DNA from: Symbiobacterium thermophilum IAM 14863
Lineage (GTDB): Bacteria > Bacillota > Sulfobacillia > Symbiobacteriales > Symbiobacteriaceae
DNA: 64,000 nt
Assembly: GCF_000009905.1 (NCBI RefSeq)
Contig: NC_006177.1
Coordinates: 2,294,001-2,358,000 of the forward strand
Direction of reading: 5' to 3'
Below the pieces are notes generated by a model that made no database searches, was not told the origin of the DNA, and worked only from the letters and a program-made list of their open reading frames with translations. Position 1 is the stretch's first letter. Every line of letters starts with the position of its first letter. The translations under genes and the position numbers were made by a program. Shown piece after piece: positions 54,094 through 62,000 of the stretch.

Positions 54094-55419
54094 ATGCGCA
54101 AGTCCCGGTTTGCCCTGGGAGCGCTGGCCCTCGTCCTCGCGCTCCTGGTATCGGCCTGCGGCTCGACCGGCTCCTCGGGAAACGGCGGCGGGGGCGGTCC
54201 TGGCCCGACCAGCGCCGCCGGCTCCGAAGGCGGCTCCGGCAGTGGCCAGGGCGTCGGTTCGGACGGCAGCGGCGGCTCCGGCGGCGGGGCGCAGCCGCCG
54301 GCCGAGCCCATCAAGATCGGCGTGATCACCTCGGTCACCGGGCCCCTCGCCGGGTACGCCGACCAGGAGATCAAGGGGCTGAGGCTGGGCCTCGAGTACG
54401 CGACCGGCGGGACCATGGAGGTGCTCGGCCGGCCCATCGAGGTCATCGTGGAGGACGACACCGGCAGTCCCGACGTCGGCAAGCAGAAGGCCATCAAGCT
54501 GCTGGAGCAGGATGGCGTGCACATCCTGCAGGGGTCCGCCTCCACCCCGGTGGCCCTGGCCGTCGCCGAGCAGGCCAAGCTCTACGAGGTCATCTACATG
54601 ATCGACCCGGCCGCCGGCGACCAGCTGACCACCACCGACTTCAACCCGTACATCTTCCGCACCGGCGGCAACACCACCCAGGACGCCCTGACCGGCGGCA
54701 AGGCCACGGTGGAGAACCTGGGCAGGACCATCGTCCACCTGGCGCCGGACAACGCCTTCGGCACCTCCTCCCAGGACGCCTGGAACCCCATCTTCGAGCA
54801 GTACGGCGGCACCGTGATCCGCAACATCAACGCCCCGCTGGATGCCAAGGACTTCGCCACCTACCTGCAGCAGGTGATCGAGCTGAACCCGGAGGTGCTC
54901 ATGGTCACCTGGTCCGGCGGCAACGCCCTGAAGCTCTTCCAGCAGATCGGCGAGCTGGGGCTCTTCGACCGGATGAAGGTCACCACCAGCATCGGCGACC
55001 GGGCGAGCCTGATCGGCATGGGCGACGCGGCCGTGGGCATGAACGGCGTCATCCGCTACTTCTATACCCTGCCTGACAACCCCGTCAACGACTGGCTGGT
55101 GCGGGAGCACATCGCCCGCCACGGCGAGCCGCCCGATCTCTTCACCGCCGGCGGAATGGCCGCGGGGATCGCCATCGTCGAGGGCATCAAGAAGGCCGGC
55201 TCCACCGATGCCAGGGACCTGATCCCGGCCCTGGAGGGCATGAGCTTCGAGGGGCCCAAGGGCACCTACACCTTCCGGCCCGAGGACCACCAGGCCCTGC
55301 AGCCCATGTACTTCGTCGAGCTGGTGAAGGACCCGGACCACGACTATCCCATCCCGAAGCTGATCGCCGAGCTCAGCCCGGAAGAGACGGCGCCTCCCGT
55401 CAACGTGCCGGGGCGGTAG
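54094..55419 (+). CDS. ABC transporter substrate-binding lipoprotein, branched-chain amino-acid (LivJ) type
   Basis: The 441-residue protein has a lipoprotein signal with lipobox LVSAC (C22), a Gly/Ser-rich linker of about 40 residues, then a type I periplasmic-binding fold starting IKIGVITSVTGPLAGYADQEIKG (shortened here to IKIGVITSVTGPLAGY). Such receptors of the hydrophobic amino-acid uptake class bind amino acids, amides, urea or aromatic and aliphatic acids. With the adjacent acyl-CoA synthetase a carboxylic acid is a fair guess. AGGTGGA precedes the ATG. Confidence 0.9.
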   Translation: MRKSRFALGALALVLALLVSACGSTGSSGNGGGGGPGPTSAAGSEGGSGSGQGVGSDGSGGSGGGAQPPAEPIKIGVITSVTGPLAGYADQEIKGLRLGLEYATGGTMEVLGRPIEVIVEDDTGSPDVGKQKAIKLLEQDGVHILQGSASTPVALAVAEQAKLYEVIYMIDPAAGDQLTTTDFNPYIFRTGGNTTQDALTGGKATVENLGRTIVHLAPDNAFGTSSQDAWNPIFEQYGGTVIRNINAPLDAKDFATYLQQVIELNPEVLMVTWSGGNALKLFQQIGELGLFDRMKVTTSIGDRASLIGMGDAAVGMNGVIRYFYTLPDNPVNDWLVREHIARHGEPPDLFTAGGMAAGIAIVEGIKKAGSTDARDLIPALEGMSFEGPKGTYTFRPEDHQALQPMYFVELVKDPDHDYPIPKLIAELSPEETAPPVNVPGR

Positions 55420-55436
55420 CGCAAGCAGGATGCGCG

Positions 55437-56282
55437 GTGGAGCCTGAGATCATCCTGGAGACCGTGGACGTGGCGAAGTCCTTCGGCGGGCTCGCCGCCA
55501 ATGCGGGGATCTCCATCAAGGTGCCGGCCCGGACCCTGCGCACGGTGATCGGACCCAACGGGGCGGGCAAGACCACCCTGTTCAACCTGATCAGCGGCAT
55601 CTACAAGCCCACCGCGGGGCGGATCCTGTTCCGGGGGGAGGACATCACGGGCCTCCCCCCGCACCGGATCGCCCGCAAGGGCATCGGCCGGTCGTTTCAG
55701 ATCACCAACCTCTTCCCCGAACTGACGGTGCTGGAAAACGTCCGGCTGGCCGCCCAGGCCCGCGGGCGGCACAGCTGGCACCTGTGGCGCTCCGCCGAGG
55801 CGCTGCGCGAGTACGCGGAGAAGGCCGAGGAGGCGCTGCGAACGGTGGGGCTTCTGCACCGCGCCCGGGCCCTTGCCCGCGAACTCGCCCACGGCGAAAA
55901 GCGGAAGCTGGAGATCGCCATCCTCCTGGCCACCGATCCCGTGGTGATGCTGCTGGACGAACCCACGGCCGGCATGAGCCGGGAAGAAGTGCCGGGCATC
56001 ATCGAGGTCATCGAGCGGATCAAGGCGCAGCGGAGCCGCACGATCCTCATGGTGGAGCACAAGATGGACATCGTGCTGGGCATCTCCGACGCCATCACGG
56101 TCCTGGCGCAGGGGGAGGTCATCGCCGAGGGCACCCCCGCCGAAATCGTCGCCAACGAGGCGGTGCAGGCAGCCTACCTGGGGACCACCCACGGATACAC
56201 CCTGGCAGGCTCCCGGGGTCGGCAGGGCGCCGACCCCGGACGGGAGGCGCCGGACATTCCCGCCGCGCAGGCCAGGTCATGA
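55437..56282 (+). CDS. livG: ABC transporter ATP-binding protein, LivG type
   Basis: The 281-residue ATPase has Walker A GPNGAGKTT, the LivG-type Q-loop SFQITNLFPELTV, signature LAHGEKRKLEIA in place of LSYGQ, and Walker B VMLLDEPTAGMS. An extended C-terminal tail of about 30 residues is Gly/Arg/Ala rich. The GTG at 55437 lies 18 bp after the binding-protein stop. It is one half of the ATPase pair with the next gene. Confidence 0.92.
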   Translation: MEPEIILETVDVAKSFGGLAANAGISIKVPARTLRTVIGPNGAGKTTLFNLISGIYKPTAGRILFRGEDITGLPPHRIARKGIGRSFQITNLFPELTVLENVRLAAQARGRHSWHLWRSAEALREYAEKAEEALRTVGLLHRARALARELAHGEKRKLEIAILLATDPVVMLLDEPTAGMSREEVPGIIEVIERIKAQRSRTILMVEHKMDIVLGISDAITVLAQGEVIAEGTPAEIVANEAVQAAYLGTTHGYTLAGSRGRQGADPGREAPDIPAAQARS

Positions 56283-56295
56283 GGAGGTGAAGCCC

Positions 56296-57030
56296 GTGTC
56301 GCTCCTGGAACTGGAAGGCGTCGAGACGTACATCGGCGAGTACCACATCCTGCAGGGCGTCTCCTTCGCGGTGAGGCCCGGCGCCATCACCGTGCTGCTC
56401 GGGCGCAACGGCGCCGGCAAGACGACCACCCTGCGCACCATCATGGGGCTCAATCCCGCCCGCCGCGGGCGCATCCGGTACAAGGGGAAGGACATCACCA
56501 GGCTGCCGCCCCACGAGGTGGCCCGCCTGGGGATCGGCTACGTGCCGGAGGACCGGGGGCTGTTCGGCAGCCTCACCGTGGCCGAGAACCTGCGGGTGGC
56601 CGTGCGGGGCGGCGACCTGGACCGGCAGGTCCGCCGCCGCGGTCCCGGGGCAGCCACCGGCCGCCTGGCCGAGGTGCTGGAGCTGTTCCCGGACCTGAAG
56701 CGGGCCTGGAACCGACCCGCGGGCACGTTGTCGGGCGGGCAGCAGCAGATGCTCGCCATCGGCCGGGTACTGCTGAGCGACAACGACCTGCTGCTCATCG
56801 ACGAGCCCAGCAAGGGGTTGGCGCCGGTGGTCGTCGAGCACCTGGGCGAGGCGCTGCGCAAGATCGCCGCCCGGACCACGGTGCTCCTGGTCGAGCAGAA
56901 CTTCGGCCTGGCTCAGGCGGTGGCCGAGCACTGCGTGGTGATCGACGACGGCCGCACGGTACACCAGGGGTCCATGGCCGACCTGCTGGACGACCCGGTG
57001 CTGCGGCAGCGCTACCTGGGGGTGGCATGA
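56296..57030 (+). CDS. livF: ABC transporter ATP-binding protein, LivF type
   Basis: The 244-residue ATPase has Walker A GRNGAGKTTTL, Q-loop YVPEDRGLFGSLTV, full signature LSGGQQQMLAIG and Walker B LLLIDEPSKGLAP, all diagnostic of LivF. The GTG at 56296 is chosen over the in-frame GTG at 56287, because AGGAGGTGA spans 56282-56290. It precedes the permease gene by 1 bp. Confidence 0.92.
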   Translation: MSLLELEGVETYIGEYHILQGVSFAVRPGAITVLLGRNGAGKTTTLRTIMGLNPARRGRIRYKGKDITRLPPHEVARLGIGYVPEDRGLFGSLTVAENLRVAVRGGDLDRQVRRRGPGAATGRLAEVLELFPDLKRAWNRPAGTLSGGQQQMLAIGRVLLSDNDLLLIDEPSKGLAPVVVEHLGEALRKIAARTTVLLVEQNFGLAQAVAEHCVVIDDGRTVHQGSMADLLDDPVLRQRYLGVA

Positions 57031-57031
57031 C

Positions 57032-57892
57032 ATGGGTCTGATCGCGTGGCTCACGCTCCAGGGGCTGACCGTCGGGATGCTCTGGTTCCTGATCGCCTCG
57101 GGGCTCAGCCTCATCTTCGGCCTCATGAACGTCCTCAACTTCGCCCACGGCGGGCTCTACATGCTGGGCACCTACGGGGCCCTCACCCTCTACCGGGCCA
57201 CCGGCAGCTTCCCCCTGGCCCTGGTGGGCGGCGCGCTCCTGGGAGCGCTGCTCGGGGCCGCCATCGAGCTGCTGGCAATCCGCCCGCTCTACGGCCGGCA
57301 GCTCTTCCAGGTGCTCATGACCCTGGGCGTGATGCTCATCTTCGACGAGGCGGTGGAGGCGATCTGGGGGCCCCACCCGCTGCCCTTCCAGACGCCGGCC
57401 CTGCTCTCGGGCACGCTGCAGGTCTTTGACCGGCCGTTCCCCGTCTACCGGCTGTTCATCATCGCCGTGGGTCTGCTTGTCTACCTCGCGGTCCACCTGT
57501 TCCTCACCCGCACCCGGCTTGGCGTCATCGTCCGGGCGGGGGTGGAGAACCGGGAGATGGTCCAGACCCTGGGCGTGGACATCCGGAAGGTCTTCACCGG
57601 AGTCTTCGCCCTGGGCGGTACGCTGGCGGCCCTGGGCGGCGCCGTGGCCGGTCCTTTCGAGGGGGCGCATCCGACGCTGGCGGCGGAGAACCTGCTGCCC
57701 GCCTTCATCGTGGTGGTCGTGGGCGGGCTGGGCAGCTTCACCGGCTCGCTGCTGGCGGCGATCCTCGTCGGGCTGCTGCAGGCCTTCGTGGGGTTCTACG
57801 CGCCCCAGCTCGCGCTGGCGGTCAACATCGCCCTGATGGCCGTGGTGCTGGTGCTCCGGCCCCAGGGCCTGCTGGGCGAGCAGAGGGGGTGA
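57032..57892 (+). CDS. livH: Branched-chain amino-acid type ABC permease, LivH type
   Basis: The 286-residue protein has about eight membrane helices, the LivH opening LTLQGLTVGMLWFLIASGLSL, the conserved FGLMNVLNFAHG and, near the C-terminus, GGLGSFTGSLLAA with RPQGLLGEQ. It forms the membrane channel with the LivM-type subunit encoded next. The ATG overlaps the end of livF by only 1 bp of spacing, so translation is coupled. Confidence 0.92.
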   Translation: MGLIAWLTLQGLTVGMLWFLIASGLSLIFGLMNVLNFAHGGLYMLGTYGALTLYRATGSFPLALVGGALLGALLGAAIELLAIRPLYGRQLFQVLMTLGVMLIFDEAVEAIWGPHPLPFQTPALLSGTLQVFDRPFPVYRLFIIAVGLLVYLAVHLFLTRTRLGVIVRAGVENREMVQTLGVDIRKVFTGVFALGGTLAALGGAVAGPFEGAHPTLAAENLLPAFIVVVVGGLGSFTGSLLAAILVGLLQAFVGFYAPQLALAVNIALMAVVLVLRPQGLLGEQRG

Positions 57893-57899
57893 CGCGGGG

Positions 57900-58919
57900 A
57901 TGCAGGAGACGCCTGTCACGCGGACGCAGGCCCACCCGAGCGCGCGGTTCGGCTGGATCCTCCCCCTCCTGGTCATCGCCGCGCTCTACGCCCTCCCCTT
58001 CCTTCCCGGCCTCGGCCAGAACCGGTACCTGCTCTCGCTGCTCATCGGCGCCTTCGTCTTCGCCGTCTTTGCGATGTCCTTCGACCTGCTGCTCGGGTAC
58101 ACCGGCATCGTCTCGTTCGGTCATGCGCTCTTCTTCGGCGCCGGGACCTACGCCGCGGCGCTGCTGGCCAAGTACCACGGCGTCGGCTTCTGGGCGTCGC
58201 TGGCCCTGGCGCCGGCCATCGCGGCGGTGCTGGCCCTGGTGATCGGCGCCCTCTCGCTCCGGGTGCGGGGGGTCTACTTCGCGATGGTCAGCATGGCCTT
58301 CGCCGAGTTCTTCCGGGTGGCGGCGGAGAAGTTCAGCAGCGTCACCGGGGGCAGCGACGGCCTCAGCGTGCAGGTGGCGCCGGACTGGGCCTACGGCCCC
58401 CGCCACCGCATCGAGCTCTACCTGCTCACGCTGACGTTGGCGGCGGTGGTCTACCTGGCGCTGCGGCGCATCATCCACTCGCCCTTCGGTCGGGTCCTGG
58501 TGGCCATCCGGGAGAACGAGCAGCGAGCCGCCGCCATCGGCTACAACGTGTTTGCGTTCAAGCTGGGCGCCATCGTGCTGGCCGGCGCCGTCGCCGCCGT
58601 GGCCGGGGTGATGTACGCGGCCACCGAGAACTTCGTGGTGCCCACCGTTCTCTCCACCGAGACCACCATCAACGTGCTGCTCATGACCATCATCGGCGGC
58701 GCCGGCACCCTCGGCGGGCCGGCGCTGGGCGCCGGCGTGGTTCGGCTGGCGGGCACGCTGCTCTCCAGCTACACGGATCGCTGGCGGCTGGCGCTGGGGC
58801 TGCTCTACGCCCTGATCGTGCTCTTCCTGCCCCACGGCATCGCGGGCCTGGCCCGCAGCCTCCGGCGCATCGCTGCGGCCCGGGCCGGAGCCCGGGCGGA
58901 GGTGCGGGCGGCGCGCTAG
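57900..58919 (+). CDS. livM: Branched-chain amino-acid type ABC permease, LivM type
   Basis: The 339-residue permease has about nine to ten membrane helices, the LivM hallmark GYTGIVSFGHALFFGAGTY, the EAA-like loop RVLVAIRENEQRAAAIGYNV, and the late GGAGTLGGPALGA. The C-terminus is basic and Ala/Arg rich. The ATG at 57900 is preceded by GAGGGGGTGA. It is the last gene of the cluster and is followed by a strong terminator. Confidence 0.92.
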   Translation: MQETPVTRTQAHPSARFGWILPLLVIAALYALPFLPGLGQNRYLLSLLIGAFVFAVFAMSFDLLLGYTGIVSFGHALFFGAGTYAAALLAKYHGVGFWASLALAPAIAAVLALVIGALSLRVRGVYFAMVSMAFAEFFRVAAEKFSSVTGGSDGLSVQVAPDWAYGPRHRIELYLLTLTLAAVVYLALRRIIHSPFGRVLVAIRENEQRAAAIGYNVFAFKLGAIVLAGAVAAVAGVMYAATENFVVPTVLSTETTINVLLMTIIGGAGTLGGPALGAGVVRLAGTLLSSYTDRWRLALGLLYALIVLFLPHGIAGLARSLRRIAAARAGARAEVRAAR

Positions 58920-58983
58920 GACAGCGCTGGGGCAGGTCCCGATGGGCCCCGGTCGGGTCGGGCGCGGCCGCCCGGAGACAGAG

Positions 58984-59015
58984 GAACCCGGACGCTGCTG
59001 TCAGCGTCCGGGTTC
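58984..59015. terminator. Bidirectional terminator between livM and the SLH protein gene
   Basis: GAACCCGGACGCTG (58984-58997) pairs with CAGCGTCCGGGTTC (59002-59015) over a 4-nt loop and is followed by TTCGTC on the plus strand. It lies 65 bp after livM and 14 bp beyond the stop of the convergent SLH protein gene. Confidence 0.9.
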
Positions 59016-59028
59016 TTCGTCATCATGC

Positions 59029-62000
59029 TCACCGCCACTCGCCGGGGGCCACCTTGTCCAGCAGCCGCTTGATCACCGTCGCGGCCTCGGCACGGGTGGT
59101 CAGCTCCAGCGGGGCGAAGGTCGTCGCCGAACGTCCGGTCATCAGCCCCTCCGCGACCGCGTAGCGCACGCCGTCCTGTGCCCAGGAGGCGACGTCGTTC
59201 CAGTCGGCCAACAGGGCCAGCCGCTCCGCCACCTCACGGTCGATGGAGCCGGCCAGGTTCAGCCGGTCCGCCATGCGGCTCAGGACCACGGCCAGTTCCT
59301 GGCGGGTAACCGAGGCGTTGGGCCGGAACGTGCCGTCCGGGTACCCCATCATGATGCCGGAGCGGATGGCGCCGCCGATCTCGGGGGCCAGGGCGTCATA
59401 GGGCGAGATGTCGTAGTAGACCCGGGCAAACCGGTCATCCTCGCCCAGCTGCAGGGCCCGCACCAGGATGGCGGCCAGCTGCCCCCGGGTGATGGGCTGC
59501 TCCGGGGCAAACCGGGTCTGCGTGACGCCCCGCAGGACCTGGCGGGCGGCCATCTCGTGCACGATCCGGTGGGCCCAGTGCGTGGGCGGCACGTCGGTGA
59601 ACCGGTGGTCGTAGGTCAGGAGCACCGTGCTCCCCGGCGCGGACTGGGCGACCTCGATCCGGTCGCCGTCCGGCGACAGCCGGCCGCCCAGGGGCTCCAG
59701 CTGCGTCCTGCCGGGCGCCTTGGCGAAGACCGCCGTCGTAGCGGCCTCGGTCTCGTTCGCCGCCCGGACGGGATGGCTCACCACCAGCGGGGCCGGCCAG
59801 GTCGTGAGAGACCGGGTCACACCGGACGCATCGACCCGGGCGAGGGAGACCGCCATCGGCTCACCCGCCAGCCGGTATCCGCCCACCCCCAGCCAGGGTT
59901 CCAGGTAGAGGGGGTCGATCTCTCCCTCCGTAATCGCCACCACCAGCCGCTCGCCCTGGGCGAGGCCGAGGTTGGCGATGAAGGTGGGCGTCAGCGTCAC
60001 GCTGCCCAGGGGGGACTCCACCGTCACGCCGATCCCCCATCCGGCCGCCCGCTGCAGCGCCTGGGCCTCCAGCAGGGCGGCGCCGTACCGGTCGCTGTCC
60101 AGCCACACCGAGACCGTCGGAGTGCCGTGGGCGTCATCCGTCCCCTCGGCCAGGGCCGCGGCCACCGCGGCGCCCATGTCCAGATCCGAGACGCTCACCA
60201 CCGCCGCCTGGTCGGGGGCTGCCCCGTCCGGCAGCGCAACCACCGCCCAGGACCGCTCCTGCGGCGTGGCCGGGCAGATCAGGCTGCCGTCGAACCCCAC
60301 CTCGCAGCGACCGGTGGCTTCGGGTGCCTGCGTCCGGAAGGAGCTGATCAGCTCGGCGCCGGGGCCGTTGCTGCGGGTGGCCTGGATCCGGAAGGTGTAC
60401 CGGGTCGCGGGCCGGAGTCCGGTCAGCGTCACCACGTGACGGTAGCCCCGGCCCGCGGGCCGGCTCAGCTCAGCACCGCCGTCGGGACGGTAGTAGACGA
60501 TGACGTCCGCCGAGTCGTCGGTTTCGAACCGCAACGTGGCCCAGTCGGCGCCGGTCTCGACCTCGACCTCGCTGATCTGCATGGGCCCGGCCTCGCGGGT
60601 GAGGTTGATGGTGTAGACCCGCTTATCGCCGCTCTCCGCCAACACGGTGACGGTGATGCGATTGGTGCCGACCTTCAGGTCCTTGTTGCCCTCCACGGTC
60701 ACCTTGGCCCACGCGTCGCCGGCCTGGTACTCCACGGCGACCTCCGTGACCTCATGGGGAACCGTCGCCGAGTAGGTCGTCCGGTCCGGCCGGAACTCGG
60801 GCTGCAGCCGGCCTGGGTTGATGGAGAGGTCCACCAGCTCGGCCACGGTGGACTTGGACCGCACGAAGGTGAGCAGGTAGGACTTGGAGATGCCGGTGAC
60901 GGGCGAGTACACCTCCACCTCCACGGCGCCGCCGCTCTCCCCCAGGGTGATGGGCGGGGACAGCTTGCCGCTCTCGGCGTCGTGCCAGGTGTCCGGCGCA
61001 TCCGCCCGACGGACCCGGATCCGGACGCCGTCATCCTGGGCGGTCGCCGTCACGTGCACCCGGGGCAGCCAGCCGGAGTACACCACCGTGTAGCCCAGCA
61101 CCCGGGAGCTGAACTGCGGCGTCATGGTGCCGTCCGAGGGGACCAGGCTGCTCAGCCACAGGTTGTTGACGACCAGGTCGAACTGCAGCCGGCTCATATC
61201 CCCCTCGGGGTCGGTGGCCGTAACGGTGATCTTCGCCGTCCCGATCTTCCCGTCCACCGGCTTCAGCCGCAGCTTCCACTGGCCCGGGCCCGCCGGGGTG
61301 ACGATGATGTGTTCCGCGTCGTTGGGCACCAGGCTGGGGTTCTCCGAATGGACGGTCAGCACGACGCGGGAAACGTCGGAGTCGACATCGGTGACCGTAA
61401 TGAGGATCTCGTCGGACATCTGCCCGATCTCGGTGCCGATGGGCGGGATCGGGGCGATCACCGGCGGGTCGTTGACGGGCAGGATGTTGATGAAGAACTT
61501 CTGCCGGGGAGAGGTGTCCTCACCGCCGTTGGCCGTGCCGCCGTCGTCCACCAGCCAGATCTCCACCTCCGCCGTGCCGAACTTGTCCGGCGCGGGGGTG
61601 TAGATCAGGGTGCCGTCGGCCGTCACCTCCGGACCCTCGGCGAACAGCTCAGCCCCGGAGAGGACGTCCACCTCAAACCGCAGCTGCTGATGGTCCTCGT
61701 AGGGCCCCGGCGTGATGTCGGTGGCCCACCGGGCCACCCGCTGCGGGGGCGCGTCCTCCTCCACCGTCTGGTCCGGCCCCTTCACGAAGGAGGGCGGGTC
61801 GTTCACCGGCTCCACCGTCAGGCGGAAGAACCGGCTGGAGGAGTCCTGTCCATCCGAGATCGTGAGCGTGACGGTGGCGGTGCCCCAGCGGTCCTTGGCC
61901 GGGATCACGGAGACATCCGCCCTGCCGTTGCTCAGGATGACGGACATGCTGCCGTCCGGCAGGAGCTCCTTGTTGTCCGCGCTGATGGTGGCCGTCAGGT

